Part shown: positions 43,359 through 52,067 of the stretch, piece by piece | Numbering within the stretch: the first letter of the stretch is position 1 | How the letters are laid out: the number at the start of each line of letters is the position of its first letter | Assembly: GCA_002454425.1 (NCBI GenBank) | Contig: DKIV01000022.1 | Coordinates: 47,472 to 101,520, forward strand | DNA from: Sphingobacteriaceae bacterium UBA6709 | Lineage (GTDB): Bacteria > Bacteroidota > Bacteroidia > Sphingobacteriales > Sphingobacteriaceae | Length of the DNA: 54,049 nt | Direction of reading: 5' to 3' | Notes under the pieces: model-generated | What the model saw: the letters and a program-made list of their open reading frames with translations, nothing else | Told to the model about the DNA's origin: nothing | Databases searched by the model: none | Program-made: the position numbers and the translations under genes

Positions 43359-43706
43359 TTAAACTGAAAAAGAAGTGCCACAGCCACATGTTTTAGAGGC
43401 ATTAGGATTATTGAAAGTGAAGCCGCGAGCATTTAATCCATTCTGGAAATCGATCTCCATGCCTGCCAGATATAGACCATGAGCTTTATGCATATAGATT
43501 TTTATACCATCTATCAAGTATTCCTGATCGCCATCTTTTTTATTGTCAAACCCAAGAATATAGTTCATACCCGCGCATCCGCCACCCTCAACGCCAATTC
43601 TCAATCCGAACTCGTCACCTAATTCCTGTTGATCCTTCAACTTTTTCAGTTCTGTTTTAGCTCCATCTGTCAACGTTACGGGAGCTGTAGGACTGGTAAT
43701 TTCCAT
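43359..43706 (-). CDS. Iron-sulfur cluster carrier, IscA/ErpA/SufA type
   Basis: The 115-residue A-type carrier has the three conserved cysteines Cys44 (GGGCAGMNY), Cys107 and Cys109 (KTCGCGTSFSV), which hold the transferred cluster. The length matches ErpA-like members. It stands alone, not in an isc or suf operon. An exact -7 box (TATATTTG on the minus strand) is at 43739-43746 and a 16-bp dyad at 43763-43778. Confidence 0.93.
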   Translation of the reverse strand: MEITSPTAPVTLTDGAKTELKKLKDQQELGDEFGLRIGVEGGGCAGMNYILGFDNKKDGDQEYLIDGIKIYMHKAHGLYLAGMEIDFQNGLNARGFTFNNPNASKTCGCGTSFSV

Positions 43707-43738
43707 GACAAAATATTTTATTGTATATTATGAAATAA

Positions 43739-43746
43739 CAAATATA
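43739..43746 (-). promoter_or_regulatory. -7 box of the Fe-S carrier gene
   Basis: On the minus strand it reads TATATTTG, matching TAnnTTTG, 33 bp before the ATG. The -33 region lacks TTTG. Confidence 0.4.
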
Positions 43747-43762
43747 CGGTGAAAATGACCAT

Positions 43763-43778
43763 TTTTGAGCCCTCAAAA
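43763..43778. promoter_or_regulatory. Operator-like dyad between Fe-S carrier and unknown gene
   Basis: TTTTGAG (43763-43769) and CTCAAAA (43772-43778) form a perfect 7-bp inverted repeat with a 2-base centre. It lies near the -33 region of the minus-strand promoter and 30 bp before the ATG of the plus-strand gene, so it could control either. Confidence 0.4.
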
Positions 43779-43808
43779 TGTATTTGACCTCTACATAACA
43801 TATAAAGT

Positions 43809-44342
43809 ATGATGTCTGCAGTAATTTTTCTTTTGGAAGTCCTTAAGCTGACTTTCGCAGGGCTATTGGTGGTTTTTGTCACATATCTCATTATGCGCCC
43901 ATATTTACGTCTCCTTGTAGATCTTGCACATCGATCTCCGCAAGCTACTTCATTGCCTATTACCTTGCCCCTGCGTCTTCAGGCGTATGAAAGGCTCGTT
44001 TTGTTAATTGAACGATTAAACCCAGTAAACCTGATGTTGCGGGTTCCTCCCGGCGATCTTGATATACATTCTTATCAGCAGGTACTCGTTAACGAAATTA
44101 AAAGCGAATTTCTACATAATGTAACGCAACAGATATATGTTGATCAGATTTCCTGGAATGTCATTTTGAAATTACGAAATGATACCATAGCTTTAATAAA
44201 TAATGCCGCTCAAGTTTCAGAGCCGGATATTAATACTACCGATTTTAGAAAAAAAATTATTCGTCATATTGCCTCTCTGGAAGCAGATCCTTATTTGCAG
44301 GGTGCTGAAATTATCAGACGCGAAATTTCCGCTTTTCTGTAG
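43809..44342 (+). CDS. Conserved membrane-anchored protein (DUF7935-like)
   Basis: The 177-residue protein has one N-terminal membrane helix (about 4-30). A helical cytosolic part follows with LPLRLQAYERLVLLIERLNPVNLMLRV, about 51-77, and a C-terminal helix pair. I recall this pattern from a conserved uncharacterised Bacteroidota family (DUF7935) but am not certain. No catalytic motif is visible. It lies between the Fe-S carrier and dnaA. Confidence 0.7.
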   Translation: MMSAVIFLLEVLKLTFAGLLVVFVTYLIMRPYLRLLVDLAHRSPQATSLPITLPLRLQAYERLVLLIERLNPVNLMLRVPPGDLDIHSYQQVLVNEIKSEFLHNVTQQIYVDQISWNVILKLRNDTIALINNAAQVSEPDINTTDFRKKIIRHIASLEADPYLQGAEIIRREISAFL

Positions 44343-44683
44343 TTGATAGAGCAAGCCGTCTTATGCTGCAACTGATTTTTGTTGCATGTTGAAGGCACTG
44401 CTTACTTCCATTGTCATGATAATAAATTGCCCTCGTGTAGCGTGTGGTTTGAGGATGAAAAAGTGAAAAAATGTATGTGTTTTTTTCTGTTTCCGGCAGA
44501 TTTTTTTATGTGGAAAACAATAAAAACAGATGTGGATATCTATTTAATTGCCAGTGAATGAGTTAAGGAATATTTGAAAATATAGTTTTTAAAGCTGATT
44601 TTTTTTAGAATATTCGATGTTCTAAATGAGCGCTATTTTTCAAATTGTCACTTGTTGAAAATCAAAATATTAGTAAAAGTTCT
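44343..44683. other. Region upstream of dnaA with DnaA-box-like sites
   Basis: This 341-bp gap is AT-rich with several T-runs. TGTGGAAAA (44509-44517) and TGTGGATAT (44531-44539) each differ by one base from the DnaA box TGTGGATAA, lie on the same strand and are 22 bp apart. They may mediate dnaA autoregulation or belong to an origin. A 60-codon frame at 44379-44561 looks non-coding. Confidence 0.5.
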
Positions 44684-46111
44684 ATGGAAAAAACGTGTAC
44701 CAAAGTGTGGAATGAATGTCTTTCAATAATTAAAGACAATATTCCGGCACAGAGTTTTAAGACGTGGTTTGAGCCCATCAAAGCGTTACGTCTTGAAGGC
44801 AATGTGCTTACCATACAGGTGCCAAGTTTGTTCTTTTACGAGTGGCTTGAGGAACATTATGTAGGCTTACTACGTAAAACCGTTAAGAAGCAATTGGGCG
44901 AAGAAGGTCGGTTGGAGTACAACATCGTTGTTGAGAAATCTTCCAACAGCAAACCTTACACTACCAATATGCCCTCTAACGGCAATGGTTCCGAAGCTAA
45001 ACAGCAAACTATTCCAATTCCGGTTGCGCTTAATAAGGATATTAAAAATCCTTTTGTTATTCCGGGATTGAAAAAGCTACAGGTTGATCCGCAGTTAAAT
45101 CCCAATTATTGCTTCGAGAACTTCATTGAGGGCGATTGTAACAGATTGGCGCGGTCTGCCGGTTTTGCCGTGGCGGCAAAACCCGGGGGCACTTCTTTTA
45201 ATCCGTTGATGTTATACGGAGGTGTGGGATTAGGAAAAACCCACCTTGCACAAGCCATCGGTAACGAGATCAAAAGAATAAACCCTGATAAGCTGGTAAT
45301 CTATGTTTCTTGTGAGAAGTTCTGTCAGCAGTTTGTAGACTCCCTGAAGAATAACACGATTAACGACTTCGTTAATTTTTATCAGGCAATGGACGTAATC
45401 ATCATGGATGACGTGCATAACTTTGCCGGTAAAGAGAAAACACAGGATATCTTCTTCCACGTATTTAATCATTTGCATCAGTCGGGTAAGCAGATCATTC
45501 TGACTTCCGACAAGGCTCCTAAGGATCTGTCAGGTCTTGAAGAGCGTCTTTTAAGCCGCTTTAAATGGGGCTTATCAGCCGATCTTCAGGTTCCGGATCT
45601 CGAAACCCGTATGGCAATCTTGAAAAAGAAAATGTATACTGATGGTATTGAGTTGCCTGTGGAAGTGATAGAGTACGTTGCTCACAACATTGATAACAAT
45701 GTACGTGAACTTGAAGGTGCTATGGTTTCGCTGCTTGCTCAGGCTACACTCAACAAAAAGGAAATTGACCTTGGCCTTGCCAAAATGATGCTGAAGAACT
45801 TCATCAAAAATACTTCTAAAGAGATTTCTATGGAATATATCCAGAAACTCGTTTGTGAGTACTTTGAAGTTCCTGTGGAAATGGTAAAATCTAAAACCAG
45901 AAAACGAGAAATTGTGCAAGCCCGCCAAATCTCTATGTATCTGGCGAAAAGCTTAACAAAGACCTCCCTCAAATCTATCGGGCAATTCTTCGGTGGTCGT
46001 GACCACTCTACGGTAATCTACGCGTGTCAGACAGTAGAGGATCTTATCGATACTGATAAGAAATTCAAAAACTACATGCAGGATATCCAGAAGAAATTGA
46101 AGATGGGTTAA
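44684..46111 (+). CDS. dnaA: Chromosomal replication initiator DnaA
   Basis: The 475-residue initiator binds oriC DnaA boxes and opens the duplex. Domain I (about 1-85, SFKTWFEPIKALRLEGNVLT) is followed by a short linker, the AAA+ domain with Walker A GGVGLGKT at 179-186 and Walker B VIIMDDVHNF near 230, and the C-terminal HTH with GGRDHSTVIYACQTVEDLI. An upstream TTG frame start at 44645 gives a non-conserved tail; the ATG at 44684, MEKTCTKVWNECL, is typical. A terminator follows at 46141-46180. Confidence 0.97.
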   Translation: MEKTCTKVWNECLSIIKDNIPAQSFKTWFEPIKALRLEGNVLTIQVPSLFFYEWLEEHYVGLLRKTVKKQLGEEGRLEYNIVVEKSSNSKPYTTNMPSNGNGSEAKQQTIPIPVALNKDIKNPFVIPGLKKLQVDPQLNPNYCFENFIEGDCNRLARSAGFAVAAKPGGTSFNPLMLYGGVGLGKTHLAQAIGNEIKRINPDKLVIYVSCEKFCQQFVDSLKNNTINDFVNFYQAMDVIIMDDVHNFAGKEKTQDIFFHVFNHLHQSGKQIILTSDKAPKDLSGLEERLLSRFKWGLSADLQVPDLETRMAILKKKMYTDGIELPVEVIEYVAHNIDNNVRELEGAMVSLLAQATLNKKEIDLGLAKMMLKNFIKNTSKEISMEYIQKLVCEYFEVPVEMVKSKTRKREIVQARQISMYLAKSLTKTSLKSIGQFFGGRDHSTVIYACQTVEDLIDTDKKFKNYMQDIQKKLKMG

Positions 46112-46140
46112 ATCTAATACTTAGGTTATTATTAAGAACG

Positions 46141-46180
46141 CGGTCTTATTTGTTAAATCATTTAAGACCGTTTCTTTTTT
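46141..46180 (+). terminator. Terminator after dnaA
   Basis: CGGTCTTA (46141-46148) pairs with TAAGACCG (46163-46170), followed by TTTCTTTTTT. Confidence 0.8.
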
Positions 46181-46301
46181 AAGACCTTCCCTCCTTGCTA
46201 TCGTCCCCTGTTGTTCAGCATATTGTTTGATTCTCTCATGGCTTCAGACATTGCAACTGTCGCTTTTTTTTATAGCTTAGCAAGCAGTTATTTATAAACC
46301 A

Positions 46302-47435
46302 ATGAACCAGAAATATGAACGATTCTTGTCCCTTGACGTGTTTCGCGGGATGACAGTGTGCTTTATGATCATTGTAAACACGCCGGGGAGTGGCGCTAAA
46401 GCTTTTGCTCCCTTGTTACATGCGGACTGGCATGGATTTACAGTTACCGATCTGGTTTTTCCTTCTTTTCTTTTTGCTGTCGGAACCGCTATGAGCTTTG
46501 GTGCTTCCCGCTTTATGACGCTAAATGCTCCCTTTTGGCAATTAGTCATCAAAAGAACCTTGCTTATCTTTCTCATAGGTCTTGCCATTAACTGGTTCCC
46601 CTTTTTTGACTATTCCGATAGTGGCATCCATTTGCGTTCCTTTGCCGGCGTGCGTATTTTGGGTGTCCTGCAGCGTATTGCTCTATGTTACTTCCTGGCA
46701 AGGCTCGTGGTTCGCTTCGTAAAGTCGCAACGCGGCATAATGAGTGTAAGCCTTCTTTTTCTCTTACTTTATTGGTTGGCTCTGTATGTATGGGGAGACG
46801 CGTCAGATCCGCTGAGTATTACTGGAAACGCTGGTCTCGTTATAGATAGGGCACTTCTGGGCGAAGCTCATATGTATCATGGCGAGGGCCTGGCCTTTGA
46901 TCCGGAAGGCTTCCTGAGCACCATACCTGCCACCGTGAATGTGTTGATCGGGTATCTGACCGGCACTTATATTATCAGAGCGGGCAAGGGGTTTCAGACC
47001 ATAGGCGAATTAGCATTGGCCGGTTGCGGATTGTTGTTCGTTGCCTGGTGCTGGTCTCATTGGCTACCTTTCAATAAAAAGCTATGGACAAGTTCTTTCG
47101 TGATGTTAACGGTAGCTCTGGATATGATCGCTGTTGCAGGGCTGGTTTACGTTATTGAATTGCGTAAGGTGAATGCCCGAAGCCTGACGGTATTCTTTGA
47201 TGTATTTGGTAAGAACCCGCTATTCATCTATGTGCTTGCTGATGTGTTGGTGATCTTGCTGTATTCGTTTACCTTGACTCCCGGAGTGTCGCCTTACACT
47301 TGGATATCCCTGAATATCTTCCAGGTCATTGCTCCTGGCCCCTGGGGCTCATTGTTATTCGCCATCGCATTCATGCTGTTTTGTTGGCTTATAGGATATG
47401 TACTTTACCGACGCCGGATTTTTATAAAAGTTTAA
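46302..47435 (+). CDS. NagX/HGSNAT-like membrane acyltransferase (DUF5009)
   Basis: The 377-residue membrane protein has about ten helices. The start FLSLDVFRGMTVCFMIIVN and the HADWHGFTVTDLVFPSFLFAVG segment (about 42-63), with the candidate active-site His, match the DUF5009/heparan-alpha-glucosaminide N-acetyltransferase group. Members move an acetyl group from cytosolic acetyl-CoA to an amino sugar across the membrane. The substrate here is unknown, and no glycan cluster surrounds it. It is 190 bp after dnaA, behind a terminator. Confidence 0.85.
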   Translation: MNQKYERFLSLDVFRGMTVCFMIIVNTPGSGAKAFAPLLHADWHGFTVTDLVFPSFLFAVGTAMSFGASRFMTLNAPFWQLVIKRTLLIFLIGLAINWFPFFDYSDSGIHLRSFAGVRILGVLQRIALCYFLARLVVRFVKSQRGIMSVSLLFLLLYWLALYVWGDASDPLSITGNAGLVIDRALLGEAHMYHGEGLAFDPEGFLSTIPATVNVLIGYLTGTYIIRAGKGFQTIGELALAGCGLLFVAWCWSHWLPFNKKLWTSSFVMLTVALDMIAVAGLVYVIELRKVNARSLTVFFDVFGKNPLFIYVLADVLVILLYSFTLTPGVSPYTWISLNIFQVIAPGPWGSLLFAIAFMLFCWLIGYVLYRRRIFIKV

Positions 47436-47525
47436 TGCTTTGTCGCCATCATCATGCTTAAGAGGTAATTACCTCCTTACGCATCCCCGGTTTTATATTT
47501 GGGGGTTTTTCTTGTAGTTTTGGGC

Positions 47526-48893
47526 ATGGCAAACTCCTTACCACAGTCATTGTTGAATAAACTGGAGAAACATCAGGGCATTGACAGAGATGCGTTTATT
47601 CAGGAACATGAAGAAGCAAAGAGTATCACTTCTATCAGATTGAATCCGGCAAAGCCCGACGCCAGATTTGAAGGCGAGGAGCAAGTGCCCTGGTGTCTTA
47701 CAGGTCGCTATCTGCCTGAACGTCCGTCTTTCATCGCTGATCCTCTCTTTCATGCCGGTTGCTATTATGTACAGGAAGCATCATCCATGTTTCTGGAGCA
47801 GGCACTACGCCACAGTGTAAATTTAGATGCCGACCTGCGTGTACTTGATCTCTGTGCCGCGCCGGGAGGGAAAAGCACGCTGATAGCTTCATTGTTAAAT
47901 GACCGCAGCTTGTTGATATCCAATGAGATCATTAAAAGCCGGGCTCCAATACTCGCCGATAACATGAGTCGTTGGGGAAGTATCAATAGTGTGGTTTGTA
48001 ACAATGACCCTCGTGATCTAGGAAAGCTGAGAGCCTTCTTTGACGTCATGGTCGTTGATGCTCCGTGTTCCGGTTCGGGGATGTTTAGGAAAGACCCCGC
48101 GGCAATCGACGAGTGGTCCGAAAATAATGTTCAGCTATGTAGTGAACGCCAGCAACGTATTCTCGCTGATGCACTCCCTGCTCTAAGAAATGGCGGCGTA
48201 CTCATCTATTCTACATGTTCGTATTCCGAGGAAGAAAATGAGCAGATTGCTGACTGGCTGTGTAAACATCATAAAATGCAGGCTCTGCGAATACCCGTAG
48301 ATAAATCCTGGGGAGTAGTGGAGACGTATTCTCATGAGTATAAATGTCCCGGATATCGCTTTTATCCTCATCTTGTGAAGGGAGAGGGCCTTTTTCTGGC
48401 CTGTTTTGTGAAGATGGACGGCGAGGATGCTGATAGTTATAAGCCCTTTAAGCCTGCGAAAGCGAATATGCAGGAGCAAGCTATAATTAGGCGCTGGCTT
48501 ACTGATGATGATCGTCTGTGGTTACTTCCCGTGAAAGATGGTTACTCCGTAATTTTAAAGACCTTTCTTGATGATATCACCTATTTGCAGTCGCGCCTAT
48601 ATTTGAAGAAAGCCGGAATTTACGTTGGAAAGGTGCAGGGAAAAGATCTTGTTCCTGAACATGAACTAGCGTTAAGCGCTATCCTTAATCCCTCCGTACA
48701 ACGCCTCGAGCTGAGTCTCGCTGATGCTATTAAATATCTTCGTAAAGATAGCCTTGAAATTGATTATGCCATTGTCGGATGGGCATTAATGTGCTATCAG
48801 GGTAGAGCCTTGGGATGGGCGAAATTGCTGCCAAGCCGCATTAATAACTATTATCCTAAAGAGTTGAGAATAATTAAAGAAATAGAGGCATAA
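47526..48893 (+). CDS. RsmF/NOL1-type rRNA (cytosine-C5)-methyltransferase
   Basis: The 455-residue SAM-dependent enzyme has motif I LDLCAAPGGKST near 107-118. The catalytic pair is Cys181 in DAPCSGSG and Cys231 in YSTCSYSEEENEQ. A C-terminal RNA-binding RsmF-like domain follows (about 300-455). An upstream in-frame start at 47499 would add nine residues; the ATG at 47526, MANSLPQSLL, is preferred. The last codons form one arm of the shared terminator at 48874-48922. Confidence 0.9.
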   Translation: MANSLPQSLLNKLEKHQGIDRDAFIQEHEEAKSITSIRLNPAKPDARFEGEEQVPWCLTGRYLPERPSFIADPLFHAGCYYVQEASSMFLEQALRHSVNLDADLRVLDLCAAPGGKSTLIASLLNDRSLLISNEIIKSRAPILADNMSRWGSINSVVCNNDPRDLGKLRAFFDVMVVDAPCSGSGMFRKDPAAIDEWSENNVQLCSERQQRILADALPALRNGGVLIYSTCSYSEEENEQIADWLCKHHKMQALRIPVDKSWGVVETYSHEYKCPGYRFYPHLVKGEGLFLACFVKMDGEDADSYKPFKPAKANMQEQAIIRRWLTDDDRLWLLPVKDGYSVILKTFLDDITYLQSRLYLKKAGIYVGKVQGKDLVPEHELALSAILNPSVQRLELSLADAIKYLRKDSLEIDYAIVGWALMCYQGRALGWAKLLPSRINNYYPKELRIIKEIEA

Positions 48894-48922
48894 GCTTGCG
48901 GCGTATGCCTCTATTTCTTTAA
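48874..48922. terminator. Shared bidirectional terminator of convergent genes
   Basis: A perfect 19-bp stem (48874-48892 with 48904-48922) with an 11-base loop ends T-rich on both strands. The left arm holds the last codons and stop of the methyltransferase gene, and the right arm holds the minus-strand stop codon at 48919-48921. Confidence 0.85.
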
Positions 48923-49278
48923 TAAGCTCCTATTGACAGCATTACCAGCGTGCAGCCATGCACGGTCTCTATTCCCTGCTTTTGCGCCATGGCCTCAAGC
49001 TCCATATTCTCCGTTCCGGGATTGAAAATGATCCGTTTCGGATTGGTCTCCAGAATGTAGTCGTAAAGAGGCCGTTGATTCGATGGACCAACATATAATG
49101 TCAGCGTATCAACATCGGCATGGATCTCATCCGGCTTTTGAATCGGTACTCCTGCAACCACTCCTTGTTTGATGCCCACGTTAATAATTTCATGGCCATG
49201 TCTGGTAAGAGAGTTTGCTGCTAAATATGCGTAGCGACTACTGTCGGGGGTAGCGCCAAGAACCATCGTCTTTTTCAT
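48919..49278 (-). CDS. CoA-binding domain protein
   Basis: The 119-residue cytosolic protein is a single Rossmann-like CoA-binding domain (PF13380 type). It opens MKKTMVLGATPDSSRYAYLA and has TLTLYVGPSNQRPLYDYIL in the middle and FNPGTENMELEAMAQKQGIETVHGCTLVML at the end. An upstream start at 49326 would overlap the previous gene; the ATG at 49278 is chosen. Its ligand or role is unknown. It is 14 bp after the flavoprotein gene, likely one message. Confidence 0.88.
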   Translation of the reverse strand: MKKTMVLGATPDSSRYAYLAANSLTRHGHEIINVGIKQGVVAGVPIQKPDEIHADVDTLTLYVGPSNQRPLYDYILETNPKRIIFNPGTENMELEAMAQKQGIETVHGCTLVMLSIGAY

Positions 49279-49292
49279 AACATTCGTTTTAA

Positions 49293-50840
49293 TTAAAGGA
49301 ACATGTTCTTTACTGCTTCTGCACAATTCATGCCATCAATAGCAGCAGAAACAATTCCTCCCGCGTAACCCGCGCCCTCACCGCAGGGAAATAAGCCCTT
49401 CAGGTCGGGGTGTTGCAATGTTTCTTTATCTCGCGGCACCCTTACCGGCGATGATGTTCGTGATTCTACGCCAACAAGTATCGCCTCATTAGTATAATAA
49501 CCTTTCATTTTTCTTCCAAAAGCGGGAAGCGCTTTACGCAGACGTTCGTACACAATCGACGGCAATACCTCCACCAGCTCGGCGCTGCGGGTTCCGGGGA
49601 GGTAGGAATTTTCCGGCAGATCTACAGATAATTTTCCTTCAACAAAGTCGACCATGCGCTGCGCTGGTGCCACAAGTTGCCCTCCGCCGGCCTGATATGC
49701 TCTTTGCTCTACCGCTGCCTGAAAGTTAAGTAATGACAATGGGTTCGCTGGATCTGCTACATCTTCTAATCCTATTTGTACTACGGTGCCGGAATTTGCA
49801 AAAGGGTTGTTTCTCTTCGATGGCGACCATCCGTTTACTACAATCTCATTAAAGTCCGTGGAACAAGGAGCAATGATTCCTCCCGGACACATGCAAAAAG
49901 AGAATACTCCCCGGTTGTCAACTTGTTCTACAAGACTATAATAAGATGGTGGTAAATACGGACCACGGTCAGCAGAATGATACTGTGCCTGGTCAATGAT
50001 CTGTTGCGGGTGTTCAATTCGCACGCCCAGCGCGAAAGGCTTCGCTTCAATGCTGAGTCCTTGTCGTTGTAGCATATAGAAGACATCACGCGCGGAGTGA
50101 CCTGTAGCGAGGATGGCCGCGTCTGCTTCAATTTTATCGCCATTGGAGCTAAGAACCCCCTGAAGCACGTTGCCGGATATTAAAAGCTCCTGTACCTTAC
50201 AATCAAAGATCACCTCACCACCGGCATTTAAGATGCTTTCGCGCATCGCCGTGATGATTTGCGGCAACTTGTTCGTTCCTATGTGCGGGCGGGCATCAAC
50301 AAGGATGTCTTCCGTGGCTCCATGCGCTACGAATGTTTTTAATACGTATTGAACATCGCCTCGTTTATTTGATCGGGTGTAAAGCTTTCCGTCAGAATAC
50401 GTGCCGGCACCTCCCTCCCCGAAGCAGTAGTTTGATTCGGGATTTACCAGCCCTTCTTTGTTTATAGCTGCCAGGTCGCGTCGCCGCTGGCGTATTTCTT
50501 TTCCTCGTTCTAAAATAATAGGCTTCATCCCCAGCTCTATACAACGTAAGGCTGCGAACAGGCCTGCGGGGCCGGCCCCTATAATGATGACACGCTTTTT
50601 GTCATGAACGGGTGGATAGCTTTTTGTAAAAATTTCAGCGACATAAGGTTCATCGATATATATGTCCGCTTTTGCTCTGAAAACCACGTTTTTTCCCCGC
50701 GCGTCGATAGAGCGTTTCAGAATATGTACCTTAACTATTCGGCTTTCAGCAACTTTAAGCGAACGCGATGCTACTGTTTTTATTTCTTTCTCGTCGTCAG
50801 CCTGATGAGGTGCGAGAACAAGTTCTATCTGTTTGATCAT
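49293..50840 (-). CDS. FAD-dependent oxidoreductase, COG2509 type
   Basis: The 515-residue flavoprotein has a short N-terminal domain (1-85) and an FAD-binding Rossmann motif VIIIGAGPAGLFAALRCIELG near 95-115. The COG2509 signature NYCFGEGGAGTYSDGKLYTR follows near 150-170, then the FAD-binding end FPCGEGAGYAGGIVSAAIDGM near 485-505. The substrate is unknown. The ATG at 50840 is used; 50876 would extend it over the promoter. A -7 box is at 50874-50881. It leads a two-gene operon with the CoA-binding protein. Confidence 0.9.
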   Translation of the reverse strand: MIKQIELVLAPHQADDEKEIKTVASRSLKVAESRIVKVHILKRSIDARGKNVVFRAKADIYIDEPYVAEIFTKSYPPVHDKKRVIIIGAGPAGLFAALRCIELGMKPIILERGKEIRQRRRDLAAINKEGLVNPESNYCFGEGGAGTYSDGKLYTRSNKRGDVQYVLKTFVAHGATEDILVDARPHIGTNKLPQIITAMRESILNAGGEVIFDCKVQELLISGNVLQGVLSSNGDKIEADAAILATGHSARDVFYMLQRQGLSIEAKPFALGVRIEHPQQIIDQAQYHSADRGPYLPPSYYSLVEQVDNRGVFSFCMCPGGIIAPCSTDFNEIVVNGWSPSKRNNPFANSGTVVQIGLEDVADPANPLSLLNFQAAVEQRAYQAGGGQLVAPAQRMVDFVEGKLSVDLPENSYLPGTRSAELVEVLPSIVYERLRKALPAFGRKMKGYYTNEAILVGVESRTSSPVRVPRDKETLQHPDLKGLFPCGEGAGYAGGIVSAAIDGMNCAEAVKNMFL

Positions 50841-50873
50841 AATTTCTGCCTGGTTTTTATCCGGGAGCAGTAA

Positions 50874-50881
50874 CAAAGGTA
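50874..50881 (-). promoter_or_regulatory. -7 box of the COG2509 gene
   Basis: On the minus strand it reads TACCTTTG, an exact TAnnTTTG match, 33 bp before the ATG at 50840. A -33 TTTG is not evident. Confidence 0.4.
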
Positions 50882-50983
50882 TGAATTTTGAAATCTAAGC
50901 CGTAAATTAACAACATTTCTGAATAAGCTTGATGCTCCCCGGGGCCTTCAGCTTTACAGTATTTATTAGAAAATTTACTAAAC

Positions 50984-51562
50984 ATGAGAAAATTACTTTA
51001 TTCTATATTTGCATTATTTGCAGTATTATCACTTTCCTCTTGCGGTTATAACAGCATGGTGCAACTCGATGAGCAGGTGCAATCGCAATGGGCACAAGTG
51101 CAGAACGTTTATCAACGACGTCAGGACCTCGTTCCTAATCTTGTTAATACCGTTAAAGGAGCCGCTAACTTTGAAAAGGAAACGCTTACACAGGTGGTCG
51201 AAGCTCGTGCTAAAGCAACCTCGGTAAATGTAGATCCTGACAAACTGACACCCGAGAATATTCAGAAATTTCAGAGTGCTCAAGGTGAACTGAGTAGCGC
51301 TATCGGGCGTTTGCTCATGGTTACCGAAAATTATCCTGAGCTGAAAGCTAACGCCAATTTCCAGGAATTACAGCAGCAGCTTGAAGGTACCGAGAACAGA
51401 ATTACCGTTGAGCGCCAAAAGTTCAATGATGTTACCCAACAATATAACTCCAAAATACGTTCTTTCCCTAACAACATCATGGCTGGCATGTTCGGCTTTG
51501 AAAAGAAAGGATACTTTCAGGCCGAAGCCGGCGCTGACAAGGCTCCTAAAGTAGAATTTTAA
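50984..51562 (+). CDS. LemA family lipoprotein
   Basis: The 192-residue protein has an SPII signal with lipobox LSSC, Cys20. The LemA helical bundle follows: YNSMVQLDEQVQSQWAQVQNVYQRRQDLVPNLVNTVKG is the signature, and TVERQKFNDVTQQYNSKIRSFP lies near 140-162. Its role is unknown but it is repeatedly linked to TPM-domain proteins, as here. It is 10 bp before the first TPM gene. Confidence 0.93.
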   Translation: MRKLLYSIFALFAVLSLSSCGYNSMVQLDEQVQSQWAQVQNVYQRRQDLVPNLVNTVKGAANFEKETLTQVVEARAKATSVNVDPDKLTPENIQKFQSAQGELSSAIGRLLMVTENYPELKANANFQELQQQLEGTENRITVERQKFNDVTQQYNSKIRSFPNNIMAGMFGFEKKGYFQAEAGADKAPKVEF

Positions 51563-51572
51563 GATTTATTAC

Positions 51573-52001
51573 ATGGCAGCATTGTTCTCAGAAAAGGATC
51601 AGGAGTTAATAAGGATCGCTATTGAAGATGCCGAGAAGGCCACTTCCGGAGAAATAAGGGTTTGTGCCGAGAAAAATTGTAAGACGGAGCCCATAGAGCG
51701 GGCTTCGTCTTATTTCGTTAAGATCGGCATGGACAAGACCGCGCACAGGAATGGCGTCTTAATTTATATTGCTACTGAAGACCATAAGTTCGCTGTCATT
51801 GGTGACAAAGGCATCAACGAGCGCGTGCCCCCAGGTTTTTGGGATGTCATTCGCGAAGCTATGCTCGAGAAGTTTCGACAAGGGCTCCTCGCTGAGGGCA
51901 TCGCTGCCGGGATCAGAAGAGTAGGTCAGGAGCTTAAAGTATATTTCCCCGGTTTTGATGATGACAAAAACGAGCTCTCTGATGATATAGCTTATCTTTA
52001 A
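51573..52001 (+). CDS. TPM-domain protein, cytosolic/no signal (first)
   Basis: The 142-residue protein is one TPM domain (about 5-125) with SGEIRVCAEKNC, RNGVLIYIATEDHKFAVIGDKG and FRQGLLAEGIAAGIRRVG. It lacks a signal peptide or membrane helix. TPM domains have been linked to photosystem II repair in plants and to peptidase or phosphatase activity, but the bacterial role is unknown. It is between lemA and the second TPM gene. Confidence 0.85.
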   Translation: MAALFSEKDQELIRIAIEDAEKATSGEIRVCAEKNCKTEPIERASSYFVKIGMDKTAHRNGVLIYIATEDHKFAVIGDKGINERVPPGFWDVIREAMLEKFRQGLLAEGIAAGIRRVGQELKVYFPGFDDDKNELSDDIAYL

Positions 52002-52067
52002 GTTTTGTGGCAGTGATTTTCTGCCGTTGAGAGGCTACTCTCCAATTTTTCATTTTAAATATAGAAG

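Noticed and set aside
44379..44561. Plus-strand 60-codon frame upstream of dnaA
   Set aside because: It is Phe/Lys/Cys-rich because of T- and A-runs, and it overlaps the DnaA-box-like sites.
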